Shown piece after piece: positions 7,341 to 16,369 of a stretch of DNA of 64,000 nucleotides. The notes under the pieces were generated by a model that saw nothing but the letters and a program-made list of their open reading frames with translations, made no database searches and was not told the DNA's origin. A program made the position numbers and the translations under genes. The stretch comes from JBHHZJ01 sp046758005. Lineage in GTDB: Bacteria; Pseudomonadota; Alphaproteobacteria; Kiloniellales; J153. Location: the NCBI GenBank assembly GCA_046758005.1, contig JBHHZJ010000004.1:1-64000 (forward strand), given 5' to 3'. Within the stretch, counting starts at the first letter, position 1. Each line of letters opens with the position of its first letter.

Positions 7341-8501
7341 ATGTCGGCCACTCGATCCGCGACGGGGCCAAGGCCCTTGATCTTGATCGTGGACGACGAT
7401 CCCGTCCAACGCATCCTGCTTCGCGAGGCCGTGGAACGGGTGGGGCTTCGCGCCGAAGAGGCCGAGGGCGGCACCGAGGGAATCGCGAAAACGCGCGCAC
7501 TGCGCCCGGATCTGATCATCCTCGACGTGATCATGCCGGATCTCGACGGGTTTGCCGTGTGCGCGCTGGTGCGCGGCGACCCGGACATCGCGCATCTGCC
7601 CGTCTTATTGGTCACCGGCCTGGACGACATCGACTCGATCGAGCGCGCCTTCGAGGCCGGGGCGACGACCTTTCTGACCAAGCCGATCAACCTGTCGCTG
7701 CTCGGCCATCAATTGAAATACATGCTGCGCGCGAGCCGAATGGAACTCGAGCTCCGCGAGTCCATGCGCATGGCGCAGGAGGCCAGCGTGGCCAAGAGCC
7801 AGTTCCTGGCCAACATGAGCCACGAGTTGCGCACGCCCCTCAACGCGATCCTGGGGTTCTCGGAGATCATGCACCGCGAGCAACTGGGACCGATCGGGAC
7901 CCCGCGCTACCGCACCTACGCGCAAGACATCAACAAGAGCGCCACGCACCTGCTGCAAATCATCAACGACATCCTGGACATCTCGAAGATCGAGAGCGGC
8001 AAGTTCGAAGTCCACGACGACGTGTTCAGCTTGCAGCAGATCCTCGACAGCGTGACTCGCTTGATGCGCCCGCGGGCGGGCGAAGCCGCCGTGTCGCTGA
8101 ACATGGAGGTCGATCCCGACCTGCCGGTGCTGCGCAGTGACGAGCTTCGGCTCAAGCAGGTCCTGCTCAACCTGGTGTCCAACGCCGTCAAGTTCACGCC
8201 GCCCGGCGGGCAGGTTGCCGTGCGCGCCAACATCGCGGAAAACGGCGACCTGATCGTGGCGGTCGCCGACACCGGAATCGGGATCCCGGCCTCGGAGATC
8301 CGCAGGGTATTATCGATTTTCGAGCAAGTCGACGGCGGCCTGAACAGGAAGTACGAAGGAACGGGGCTCGGCCTGCCGCTGGCCAAGCTGATCACCGAGC
8401 GCCTCGGCGGGCACCTGGTCCTCGAGAGCGAGTTCGGCAAGGGCACGCGCGTCACCCTTGTCTTTCCGCCGAGTCGAATTCTCTACGACGAAGTCGCGTA
8501 G
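7341..8501 (+). CDS. Soluble receiver-histidine kinase hybrid (REC-HisKA-HATPase)
   Basis: 386 residues, no membrane segment. The N-terminal receiver domain (about 12-128) has the acidic pair DDD (18-20), phospho-acceptor Asp62 in LDVIMPDLDG and Lys114. It is followed by a short coiled linker and a HisKA domain with His161 in NMSHELRTP. The ATPase domain has the N box (Asn281), DTGIGIP (310 on) and GTGLGLPL (340 on). With the receiver first, it is probably phosphorylated by another protein's Hpt domain, which tunes its kinase. The start ATG follows ggacggag. An in-frame ATG 93 bases upstream looks too long. It converges with the large hybrid kinase 39 bases away. Confidence 0.88.
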   Translation: MSATRSATGPRPLILIVDDDPVQRILLREAVERVGLRAEEAEGGTEGIAKTRALRPDLIILDVIMPDLDGFAVCALVRGDPDIAHLPVLLVTGLDDIDSIERAFEAGATTFLTKPINLSLLGHQLKYMLRASRMELELRESMRMAQEASVAKSQFLANMSHELRTPLNAILGFSEIMHREQLGPIGTPRYRTYAQDINKSATHLLQIINDILDISKIESGKFEVHDDVFSLQQILDSVTRLMRPRAGEAAVSLNMEVDPDLPVLRSDELRLKQVLLNLVSNAVKFTPPGGQVAVRANIAENGDLIVAVADTGIGIPASEIRRVLSIFEQVDGGLNRKYEGTGLGLPLAKLITERLGGHLVLESEFGKGTRVTLVFPPSRILYDEVA

Positions 8502-8540
8502 GCCGCCCGCGCGCCGGGTTGGCATTGGGCGGCGGCGCGT

Positions 8541-11500
8541 TCAGGCCGACTTCGCCACGCTCTCGCATTCGGCCCGTAGCGCCGTGCACACCAGCGCATA
8601 CTGGGCCCGGACCTGGTCGAGGAGGCCGCGCGCCCCGTCGAGACGATGCTCCCGGCCCATGGCCTCCAGCTCCTTGCACAGGGCGGCCAACTCGGTCGCG
8701 CCGACGTTGGCGGTGCTGGATTTCAGGCTATGCGCCGCGTTGCACAGACCTTCCGCGTCGCGCGCCGCGACCGCGCGCTCGATCGTCTCGAGCAGCCGAG
8801 GCGAGTGTTCCAGGTAGACGCCGACGACCTTGACGAGCGTGTCCGGTGCGCCGTCGCGCTGGAGCGCGCGAATGCCCTCCAGCGCGCTTCGGTCCAGCAC
8901 CGAAGGGCCCGGCTCCCGCTGCGCCGCGCGGGCCGGTCCAGGCGCAGCCCCCTGGCGCCCGCCTTCGGCCGGTCGGAGCGGCACGGGCGCATCCTTGCGG
9001 GTAATCCACTTCTCCAGGACCGCGCGCAACTGGACGGGGGTGAATGGCTTGCTCAGGTAGTCGTCCATTCCCGCGGCGAGACATCGCTCCCGCTCGCCCT
9101 TCATGGCGTTCGCGGTCAGCGCGATGATCGGGATGTGCTTCGGCGCGACCCGTGCCTGCTCGCGTGCGCGAATTTCCGCGGTCGCATCGAAGCCGTCCAG
9201 CACCGGCATCTGGATGTCCATGAGGACGATGTCATACGATCCGACGGCCAAAGCATCGACGGCCATACGGCCATTGTCCACGATGTCGACGCGGCAGCCG
9301 AGCAGGGCCAGCGTCTCCTTCGCGACCAACTGATTGACCGGATTGTCCTCGGCGAGCAGCACGTGCGCGTTGAACGGTTGCTCCGCCCGCACCGGGGCGG
9401 TTCCGCAGGTCGGGCCCGACGTCGACACCCGTCCCACGGCCACCATGGCCTGGACGATGCGGTCGTAAAGGGCGGACTGACGCACGGGCTTGGGCAGCCA
9501 GGAGTCGACGCCCGCCTCCATGGCGATCTGCGGATCATCCTCGCCGCCCGCGGCGCTCAGCATGATGATGGGCGTGTCGCTCAACGCGCGGTTCTGGCGA
9601 ATGCGGCGCGCAACGGAAAGGCCGTCCCCGTCCGGCATATCGTAATCCAGCAACACGAGGTCGTAGGGCCTGCCGCGCGCCACGCCGTCGTGCAGCGCGT
9701 CCGTCGCGTCGTGGCCGTTTTCCGCGATATCGCCGACCATGCCCCAGGCGGTCACGAGTTCCTGGACGATGCCTCGATTGGTGGCGTTGTCGTCGACGAT
9801 GAGGATGCGCAGGCCGCGGAGATCCCCGTTGAGCGGGATTGGCCGGCGGGCTGTGTCAGCCTGTTTCTCGAAACGGGCGGTGAACCAGAAGACGGACCCT
9901 TGGCCCGGCTCGCTCTCGACCCTGACCTCACCGCCCATCATTTCGACCAGCTTCTTGGTGATGGCCAGTCCCAGGCCGGTGCCCCCGTGCTTCCGAGTCG
10001 TCGCGTCATCGGCCTGGCTGAAGGGTTCGAAGACAAGCGTTCGCGCCTCGGGCGTGATTCCGATGCCGGTGTCCCTGACCTCGAAGCGCAGCAACGCAGA
10101 ACCCTCGGTTTCCGACGCCACCGAGACGTCGGTAACCACCTCGCCGTGCGCGGTGAACTTGATGGCATTGCCGACGAGGTTCGTCAGCGCCTGGCGCAGG
10201 CGATGAGGATCGCCTCTGAGCGCCGTCGGCACCCCCACGGGGACGTGGCACGCCAGCTCCAGGCCCTTGGCGTTGGCGCGTTGGGCGAGCAGCTCGGCCA
10301 CGTCCTCGACGGTCTCGAGCAGGTCGAAATCGATCGTCTCGAGGTCCAGCTTGCCGGCCTCGATCTTCGAGAAATCCAGGATATCGTTGATCACCCTGAG
10401 CAGCGCGTGACCCGAGCGGCGGATGGTGTCCACGAACATTCGCTGCTTGTCGCTCAGTGGCGTGTCGAGCAATAGCTCGGTGACTCCGATGACGCCGTTC
10501 ATCGGCGTGCGGATTTCGTGGCTCATGCGCGCCAGGAACTCGCCCTTCGCGCTGCTCGCCGCGTCGGCCTCCTCCTTCGCCTGGCGCAGGGCCGCCTCGA
10601 CCCGCTTGCGCTCGGTGGTGTCGTGCAACACCACCATGGATGCGGCGCCGCCCTGATACTGGATCGGGCGCATGACGATCTCGGCGTTGAGATCCCGGCC
10701 GTCCCGTGTGCGCAACCCGAGATCAAGGTGTTCCGCAGGTCCTTCCGACCACCACTGCCTGTTGTAATACTCGAGCGCGCGCGACCGGTGTTCCGGGATG
10801 ATGGCATCGAAGAACCGAACCGGCGCTCCCTCGCTGTCGGCCGAACCCAGAAGCTTCGTGTAACCCGGATTGTGATAGATGGTTTCGCCCCGCGGCGCGA
10901 GGATCACGATGGCGTCGCTGGAATTCTCGACCAGCGCCCGATACTTCGCCTCGGCTTCCTTGACCGCCTGCTGGCCCTCTTCGATCTCCTGCATCTGCAA
11001 CTGGTAGTTGCGTTTGAGAACCACGACGATGATCAGCGTCATCGTGATGACGGTCGCCAGCAGGGCGAAGCTGTTGAGCCAGCGCTCGCCTATGGCCCTG
11101 TCGATCAGGCGCGTGACGTCCTCGCGCGGGTTGATGAGCGCCACCGACCAGACGCTGCCCTGCAAATCGAGCGGTGCGAAGGCGATGAGGTCGGTGCCCG
11201 GCTTCTCCCGTATTTGCGCGCCCGACTTCTGAACCAGGTCATCGCGCCCGCGCGCATCCTCTTGCTTTGCCGAGAGCAGGTAAGGTTCGTCGTCCGGACC
11301 GGTCGTTGAGGTCAGCCCTCCCGAAAGGACGGTCGCCCGGCGCCGATGAGGAAAGCTGCCGGTGCCTTTCTCACCTTTGCTCATCCTGTCGACGACGGCG
11401 AGGAACCCGTCTTTTTCGGCCCGCGAAAGCGTGGCCGGCAACAGCTCGTCCACGGTCTTTCCGACCAGCGCGCTGTCGTCGGCGCTGACCACCAAGCCGT

Positions 11501-12209
11501 CGTTGGTGATCGCGAGATGAACGGCGCGGTCGGCGGCAGGCGAGAGTTGGAAGTACTCGCGGTTCAGCCTCTCCAGGGATACCGTGAAGTAGATCAGGCC
11601 GGAGAATTTGTTGTTCGGATGGAGGCGGACCTTGCCCTGTACGGTATAGACCGGCTTGGCGATCACCAGCATGTCGGTCGCATCGCGGTTCCGGCGGATG
11701 ACCCGGAACGCGGACTTGCCGGTCATGCGGGCGCGCTCGAAAATCGGCGCCAGCTCGGCGCGCGTCGGCGCCTCGGCGGCTTCCGGGTACGCGTAGCGCA
11801 GCTCGTTGTCCTTATCCACGCGGAAGATGCCGTCCACCAACGACTTGTTCATCCGGTAGGCCCGGATCATGTTGAGCAGGAGCTCGTTCTTGTGGAGGAA
11901 CTGCACCTGCGGCATTTGCGAAAGGCTAAAGAGCCAGTCGTGCAGCTTGTCGAACTGTGAATTCAGTCGATAGGCGAAGTTGGTGACGTTGGTGAACTGA
12001 CTCTCCTGGAACCCCCGCGTCTCGTATCTGATGAAGGCTTTGTCGTTGTGGTTGTTGATATACAGGATGACCATGCACAGCGCGGCGGCGAAGCCGACGA
12101 TGGCGAGGACCTGCGCGATGATGTTCATGCGCGGGACGGCGCGGGACGGGCCACCGCCTTGGTTTCGCGCGGCTTCGGCCGGCGCCGGTTTCGTTGTCTC
12201 AGACGACAT
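8541..12209 (-). CDS. Large membrane hybrid sensor kinase (Cache-PAS-HisKA-HATPase-REC-REC-Hpt)
   Basis: 1222 residues. One helix at about 29-51 and a second at about 380-398 bracket a roughly 330-residue periplasmic double-Cache-like sensor. Then come a PAS domain (about 422-535), HisKA with His564 in RMSHEIRTPMNG, and an ATPase domain with DTGIGI (713 on) and GTGLGLAI (743 on). Two receiver domains follow (Asp855 in LLDYDMPDGDG, Asp998 in LMDIQMPVLDG), then a C-terminal Hpt domain with His1160 in AAHSLKSS. All phosphotransfer residues are intact, so a full His-Asp-His relay can run inside one chain, with output to an external receiver. The start was placed at the ATG 102 bases inside the longest frame, just before MSSETTKP. 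It is last in a four-gene leftward unit. Confidence 0.92.
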   Translation of the reverse strand: MSSETTKPAPAEAARNQGGGPSRAVPRMNIIAQVLAIVGFAAALCMVILYINNHNDKAFIRYETRGFQESQFTNVTNFAYRLNSQFDKLHDWLFSLSQMPQVQFLHKNELLLNMIRAYRMNKSLVDGIFRVDKDNELRYAYPEAAEAPTRAELAPIFERARMTGKSAFRVIRRNRDATDMLVIAKPVYTVQGKVRLHPNNKFSGLIYFTVSLERLNREYFQLSPAADRAVHLAITNDGLVVSADDSALVGKTVDELLPATLSRAEKDGFLAVVDRMSKGEKGTGSFPHRRRATVLSGGLTSTTGPDDEPYLLSAKQEDARGRDDLVQKSGAQIREKPGTDLIAFAPLDLQGSVWSVALINPREDVTRLIDRAIGERWLNSFALLATVITMTLIIVVVLKRNYQLQMQEIEEGQQAVKEAEAKYRALVENSSDAIVILAPRGETIYHNPGYTKLLGSADSEGAPVRFFDAIIPEHRSRALEYYNRQWWSEGPAEHLDLGLRTRDGRDLNAEIVMRPIQYQGGAASMVVLHDTTERKRVEAALRQAKEEADAASSAKGEFLARMSHEIRTPMNGVIGVTELLLDTPLSDKQRMFVDTIRRSGHALLRVINDILDFSKIEAGKLDLETIDFDLLETVEDVAELLAQRANAKGLELACHVPVGVPTALRGDPHRLRQALTNLVGNAIKFTAHGEVVTDVSVASETEGSALLRFEVRDTGIGITPEARTLVFEPFSQADDATTRKHGGTGLGLAITKKLVEMMGGEVRVESEPGQGSVFWFTARFEKQADTARRPIPLNGDLRGLRILIVDDNATNRGIVQELVTAWGMVGDIAENGHDATDALHDGVARGRPYDLVLLDYDMPDGDGLSVARRIRQNRALSDTPIIMLSAAGGEDDPQIAMEAGVDSWLPKPVRQSALYDRIVQAMVAVGRVSTSGPTCGTAPVRAEQPFNAHVLLAEDNPVNQLVAKETLALLGCRVDIVDNGRMAVDALAVGSYDIVLMDIQMPVLDGFDATAEIRAREQARVAPKHIPIIALTANAMKGERERCLAAGMDDYLSKPFTPVQLRAVLEKWITRKDAPVPLRPAEGGRQGAAPGPARAAQREPGPSVLDRSALEGIRALQRDGAPDTLVKVVGVYLEHSPRLLETIERAVAARDAEGLCNAAHSLKSSTANVGATELAALCKELEAMGREHRLDGARGLLDQVRAQYALVCTALRAECESVAKSA

Positions 12210-12375
12210 GGTCCATCGGGTCCCACGCCGGATGCCGGCCCGGTCGGCGCAGCGGCGGGCCGCAAGCGGCCGAGACGACGCTCGACCGCTCGGCGGGCCC
12301 CGGATCGCCAACTCTCCGGGCGAACTTGGCTGCGCTATCGGGCCGCATGCCCCGGCCGCACCGTCGTGCCCGAAC

Positions 12376-13410
12376 CTACTGGAGGACGATCGTGGCGCTA
12401 CTCAGCACGTTCGCGGGAAACTCGTAACTGAGCGTGTCAGCGCTGCCCATGTTGAGGATGACGTCGGGCTCGGGGATGTACTCGAACCCGATCCGCACCG
12501 GATCCGCGCGCTCGCGCAGAATGCGCGCGGCCATTCCGGTGGTCTGCCGGCCCAGGTCGTAGGTGTCGGCGTATAAAGCGGCGAGGGCGCCGTTCTCCAC
12601 GCCCTGTTTGTTCATCGACACGATCGGGACCTTGCGCGGGTTCATCACGTCGAGCACCAGTTCGAGGTTGGCGTACACCAGCCGGTTGGTGGGAATGACG
12701 ACGAGGTCGACCTTCGCCTCGACAAGGCGCTTGGCCGCGGCTCCCAGCTCGGACTTCGCCGTCACGCCGACCGAGACGAACTCCAGCCCCATGGCTTCGC
12801 AGGCTTCGCGCATGAACGGCTCTTCCGCCAGGTAGCCGGCCGGGTTCCGGGTGTCGAAGATCATGCCGATCTTCTTCGCCTTCGGGAAAAGCATGCGGTA
12901 CAGCCTCAACTGTTTTCTGGCGTCGACGTAGTAGCTCGTACCGGTCAGTCGCGTCCCCGCGCCGCCGTTGTCGTCGCCGACGCCGAGGCTGGCGGGATGG
13001 TTGATCACCGTGGCTATGACCGGCGTTTTCAAGTTCAAGGCCTTGGCGATCTTGGTTCCCGCCGAGGACAGCGAGTAGATCAAGTCGAGGCCCATGCCAT
13101 CCAGCTTGCGCAGGTTCTCCCTGGCCATGCTCTCGTCGCGGCCGGATTCCAGGATGACCGGTTCGAAACGAATGCCTTCGAGCTGGAGCCCGTCCATGAT
13201 CCCGGCCATCGCCTCTTCATAGATCTTGCCAGGCTTCCACAAGTGGAAGCCGATGCGGTAGACGCCGTCCTCGTGTTGCCCGGCGCCCGGAGCGTCCCGG
13301 GTGGCCGCATGCGCCGGCGGCGTCGCGACGCCTGCAGCCATGATCCAAAAAAGCGAGATTGCCATCAGGCGATGCGCCAACACGGCGGCCAACGAAAGTC
13401 TGGATCTCAT
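12376..13410 (-). CDS. Periplasmic ABC-type binding protein (ABC_sub_bind, PF04392 type), orphan
   Basis: 344 residues with a signal peptide ending at about residue 35 (PAHA). The mature protein has the two-lobed LacI/TrpX-like fold signature (YRIGFHLWKPGKIYEEAMAG near the start, KIGMIFDTRNPAGY in the hinge region, VPIVSMNKQGV later). Relatives bind small organic ligands for ABC import, but no permease or ATPase lies nearby. The next gene, 166 bases downstream, is a sensor kinase with a large periplasmic domain, so this protein may present ligand to the kinase. The start follows gaggaga. A start 18 bases upstream is less likely. Confidence 0.82.
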   Translation of the reverse strand: MRSRLSLAAVLAHRLMAISLFWIMAAGVATPPAHAATRDAPGAGQHEDGVYRIGFHLWKPGKIYEEAMAGIMDGLQLEGIRFEPVILESGRDESMARENLRKLDGMGLDLIYSLSSAGTKIAKALNLKTPVIATVINHPASLGVGDDNGGAGTRLTGTSYYVDARKQLRLYRMLFPKAKKIGMIFDTRNPAGYLAEEPFMREACEAMGLEFVSVGVTAKSELGAAAKRLVEAKVDLVVIPTNRLVYANLELVLDVMNPRKVPIVSMNKQGVENGALAALYADTYDLGRQTTGMAARILRERADPVRIGFEYIPEPDVILNMGSADTLSYEFPANVLSSATIVLQ

Positions 13411-13470
13411 GGTCTTCTCCTCAAGCAACGAAGGGGACGAATAAGCGCCCGCTCGATGGGTCGGGCGTCC

Positions 13471-14286
13471 TCATGCGGCGGCGGTCGCCTCGGCCCGTTC
13501 CGAGGCGACCGGGTTCGACAGAATTCCGATCTTCTCGACCTCGACCTCGACCACGTCCCCGGGCCGGAGAAACACCGGCGGAACCCTGGCGAAGCCGGCG
13601 CCCGGCGGCGTGCCCGTCAGAATTACCGTGCCCGGCAGGAGCGTGGTGTCCTGGCTGAGGTAGCTCACCAGCCTGGCAACCGGAAAGATCATGTCCGCGG
13701 TGTTGCCGTGCTGCATCACGGCGCCGTTGAGCGTCGTGCGGAGGGCCAGGTTCTGTGGGTCCGGAATCTCGTCCGCGGTGACCACCGCCGGGCCGAGCGG
13801 GCAAAACCGGTCGAAGCACTTGCCGCGGGTGCGGGAGACCTTCGCCCACTTGCGCGCGGTCAGCTCGTTCGCGACGGTGTAGCCGAACACGTACCGCAGC
13901 GCCTCGCGCTCCGGGACGTCGCGCGCGGGGCGGCCGATCACGACGGCCAGCTCGCACTCGTAGTCCACCTCCGGCCCCTGCCGGCAGCACTTGGGCACCA
14001 GGATCGCCTCGCCCGGGTTGGCGATCGCCGTCGTGGGCTTCATGAACACGATCGGGTGGTCGGGGACCTCGAGCCCCATTTGCCGGGCGTGCTCGCGGTA
14101 ATTGAGGCCGACGCCGTAGACGTTGGGCGGCGCGACCGGGGCCAGCAGGGCGCGGGCCGCGGCCCTCCGGCCCGACGGCCGCATCTCGGTGAACGGATCG
14201 CCGTCCAGCAATTCCGCGATCCCGTCGCCCAGGTCCTCGCCGAGACGCGTCTGGCCGGCCTCATCGACAAAGCGAATGATTCGCAT
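13471..14286 (-). CDS. Fumarylacetoacetate hydrolase (FAA) family enzyme
   Basis: 271 residues. The short N-terminal domain is followed by the FAA catalytic domain. Family motifs include the YGVGLNYREHARQ segment (catalytic His), the FMKP segment, the metal-binding region around EVDYECELAVVIGR with conserved Glu/Asp, and the LTGTPPGAGFAR C-terminal motif. The family covers fumarylacetoacetate and acylpyruvate hydrolases, 2-hydroxyhepta-2,4-diene-1,7-dioate isomerases and oxaloacetate decarboxylases. The exact substrate cannot be read from sequence. A good ribosome-binding site (gagagga) supports the start. The gene sits between a carrier and a binding protein on the same strand, suggesting an organic-acid substrate. 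Confidence 0.88.
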   Translation of the reverse strand: MRIIRFVDEAGQTRLGEDLGDGIAELLDGDPFTEMRPSGRRAAARALLAPVAPPNVYGVGLNYREHARQMGLEVPDHPIVFMKPTTAIANPGEAILVPKCCRQGPEVDYECELAVVIGRPARDVPEREALRYVFGYTVANELTARKWAKVSRTRGKCFDRFCPLGPAVVTADEIPDPQNLALRTTLNGAVMQHGNTADMIFPVARLVSYLSQDTTLLPGTVILTGTPPGAGFARVPPVFLRPGDVVEVEVEKIGILSNPVASERAEATAAA

Positions 14287-14362
14287 CAGGGTTCCTCTCG
14301 TCTGCGAAGTCCGATTTGCCCAACCGCGCGCATGCAGGCCGACACCCGGGCGGGATGCTCCC

Positions 14363-15295
14363 TCACCCGAAGTAGAAGTTCACGCCCCACAGAACGATCG
14401 GGATCGTGGTCAGACCGATCAGCGTGGAGGCAAAGACGGTCGGCGCCACGAGGTCCGGGCGCTGGTTGTATTTCTGGGCCAGCAGGTAAATGCCGAGGGC
14501 AGCCGGCATCGAGCCGTTGAGGATCAGGACCTTCATGGTCAGCAGGTCGCCCGGCGTATCGCCGATCAGCCCGGTCTTGAGCAGGACGACGACGAACAGG
14601 GTCGCAACGAACAGGCCGCCGAAGATCCGCAGCGCCCCGGCGCTGAGCGCCGAGCCGATCCGAGTCCAGTCGACGCTCTTCAGGGAGTAGCCCAGCATCA
14701 GGACCAGGACGGGCAGGGCGGCGTTGCCCAGGAACTCGACGCCGCGCAGGGCGAACTCGGGAAGCTGAATGTGAAAGATCCAGATCAGCGTGCCCGCGAT
14801 CGACGCATAGAGGAACGGCATCTTGAGGATCGTCATGATGCTCAGGTTGCGCCCGACGAGAAACACGCCCAGCGTGTACATCAAGGACGTGTTCACGACC
14901 TGGAACAGGACCCCGCGAAGAAAGCCGTCGTAGCCGAATGCGAAGTAATCCAGCGACAACGCCAAGTTGCCGGCATTGATGAACATGACGGTCGGGTAGA
15001 GAATCTTGAGATCCTTCTGACCCGTCAAATGCAGGTACGCCGTGACGAGAATGCCGGTTCCCACGATGATGAAAATGGTTCCCGCGCCGGTGATGGCGAA
15101 CTCCCGCGCAAGGAACGGCGTGTCCCATTTGTGCACCAACGCGGAGAAAATGAGCGTCGGCAAGGTGAAATACATCGTGATATCGGTGGCGAACTTCAGG
15201 TCATAGTTCGTCTTCCGGCCAATTAAGTAGCCGAGAAGTACAATAAGAAACACCGGAATGATGGCCGGCAGGACATTATCTAAAAGAATTTCCAT
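14363..15295 (-). CDS. AEC (auxin efflux carrier) family transporter
   Basis: 310 residues with about ten hydrophobic helices in two halves, as expected for PF03547 carriers (MdcF/YfdV-like, bile-acid/auxin efflux superfamily). Recognisable are the start MEILLDNVLPAIIPVFLIV, the polar GYLIGRKTN loop, and the mid-protein crossover helices with ALPVLVLMLGYSL. Bacterial members move malonate, malate or other carboxylates. The longest frame starts 87 bases earlier, inside AT-rich DNA. The inner ATG matches the family N-terminus. It is the first gene of the leftward carrier-hydrolase-binding protein-kinase unit, so the promoter should lie in the AT-rich DNA to its right. Confidence 0.88.
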   Translation of the reverse strand: MEILLDNVLPAIIPVFLIVLLGYLIGRKTNYDLKFATDITMYFTLPTLIFSALVHKWDTPFLAREFAITGAGTIFIIVGTGILVTAYLHLTGQKDLKILYPTVMFINAGNLALSLDYFAFGYDGFLRGVLFQVVNTSLMYTLGVFLVGRNLSIMTILKMPFLYASIAGTLIWIFHIQLPEFALRGVEFLGNAALPVLVLMLGYSLKSVDWTRIGSALSAGALRIFGGLFVATLFVVVLLKTGLIGDTPGDLLTMKVLILNGSMPAALGIYLLAQKYNQRPDLVAPTVFASTLIGLTTIPIVLWGVNFYFG

Positions 15296-15764
15296 CCCTG
15301 ACACCACGCTTGTTAAGTTAGCGTTATTGAAGATCGACCGAGCGTTTTGGCTTGATTGGCGCGTTTGTAACCCGATAATCATTAAGAAGCGTTTAATTTG
15401 CTATTATTTACCAAGAACTTTGCAGAATAAAACTGCGCGTTATTAACCAAACCGCGCCGCCGGCAAGATCGTCGCGACCGCGTCCGGTCGCCTGCCACGC
15501 CCGGAGGCGGCCCCGCCGCGGCCGGAGGCGTCCGGGGACGTCAGCGCCGCGGGCCGCGCTTGGAGGGGCCGGTATAACTCGGCCGCGGGCACGGTCGGGA
15601 CAAATTGGATCAAATTTTTCTAAATTAAAAAACAAATAAATAGCAAATATAAATGCGTATTTTCCAAATTATGCGAAAAACGTTCTTGAAAAAATCAGAA
15701 AGTATGTTGTACCATTCTGATGAAATCGATCGGACCCAAGACACCGCAGAGAGGGACAGTCCCC
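15296..15764. other. Long AT-rich intergenic region between divergent genes
   Basis: Two AT-rich islands (about 15300-15440 and 15605-15725) flank a GC-rich core of about 150 bases. The second holds an inverted pair tcagaa...ttctga. Promoters of the leftward carrier unit and of the rightward 48-residue gene are expected here. A possible 27-residue frame starts at 15765 but is not supported enough to call. Confidence 0.45.
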
Positions 15765-15894
15765 ATGGCCTACCGCGACCTCGACCCCAGCGTTGGCAGC
15801 CGCGACCTTCCGGAGCATCCGTTGGAAGGGCCGTTTCCGACCGACTGACGCTTCGCAGCCGCAACGGACCATTGTTCGTAAGGAGGAGGCCAAC

Positions 15895-16041
15895 ATGACC
15901 AAGGCAGAGGAACTGCGTCGAACCTACGAGGCCAACGTCGCCTGCGGCGACATCGGCGAGGCCGCGGAGGCCCGCATGCTGGCCGAAATCGCCGCGGTGG
16001 AGGCCGAGGAGTACACGGCGGAGTCGGCGGCCGCCGCCTGA
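15895..16041 (+). CDS. 48-residue acidic, Ala/Glu-rich helical protein, unknown
   Basis: Short frame preceded by a near-perfect Shine-Dalgarno sequence, aggaggagg, 5 bases before the ATG. The product (MTKAEELRRTYEANVACGDI..., ending ESAAAA) is predicted to be almost all helix and acidic, with no membrane segment and one Cys. A terminator-like hairpin lies about 120 bases downstream. The strong translation start, AT-rich upstream DNA and terminator suggest a well-expressed small protein. No family was recognised. Confidence 0.6.
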   Translation: MTKAEELRRTYEANVACGDIGEAAEARMLAEIAAVEAEEYTAESAAAA

Positions 16042-16159
16042 GCTCGGGGCAAGGCGCGGCGGAGCCTGGCGATCGGAACTTGAAGGAGTCCGCCTCGGCG
16101 GCGGCGCCGGGAGGGCGGTTTCGGAAGGGGCCGAGGGAAGGGGTCAGGAACCTGAACCA

Positions 16160-16195
16160 GGCGCTCGCCGGACATCCCGGTGAGCGCCCATTTTC
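16160..16195 (+). terminator. Rho-independent terminator
   Basis: Arms ggcgctcgccgg and ccggtgagcgcc pair (one G-T) around a short loop, followed after two bases by ttttctt. The position fits termination of the 48-residue gene. The rest of 16042-16369 shows no gene. Confidence 0.6.
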
Positions 16196-16369
16196 TTGCC
16201 GTGGCGACGGCGGGCCAGGCCACGGCCTCAGCCTCGCGCGCAGGTCCGGCCCGTCGCCCCTTGGGAATCCGGGCCCGGCCGCGGAAAGTTCCCGCGACGC
16301 AGGGGTCGCGCCAAGCGGGGCGGCGGTCGAGGAATTGCCTGTCGGGGGCCGTAAAGGGTATGAGGCATC

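Noticed and set aside
8646..10475. A 609-codon frame opposite the large hybrid kinase
   Set aside because: Antisense shadow of a real gene whose motifs are complete; Arg/Ala/Gly/His-rich composition typical of GC-rich shadows.
15765..15848. 27-codon frame before the 48-residue gene, with gagaggga upstream
   Set aside because: Could be a leader peptide, but it is too short and has no conserved feature to support it.
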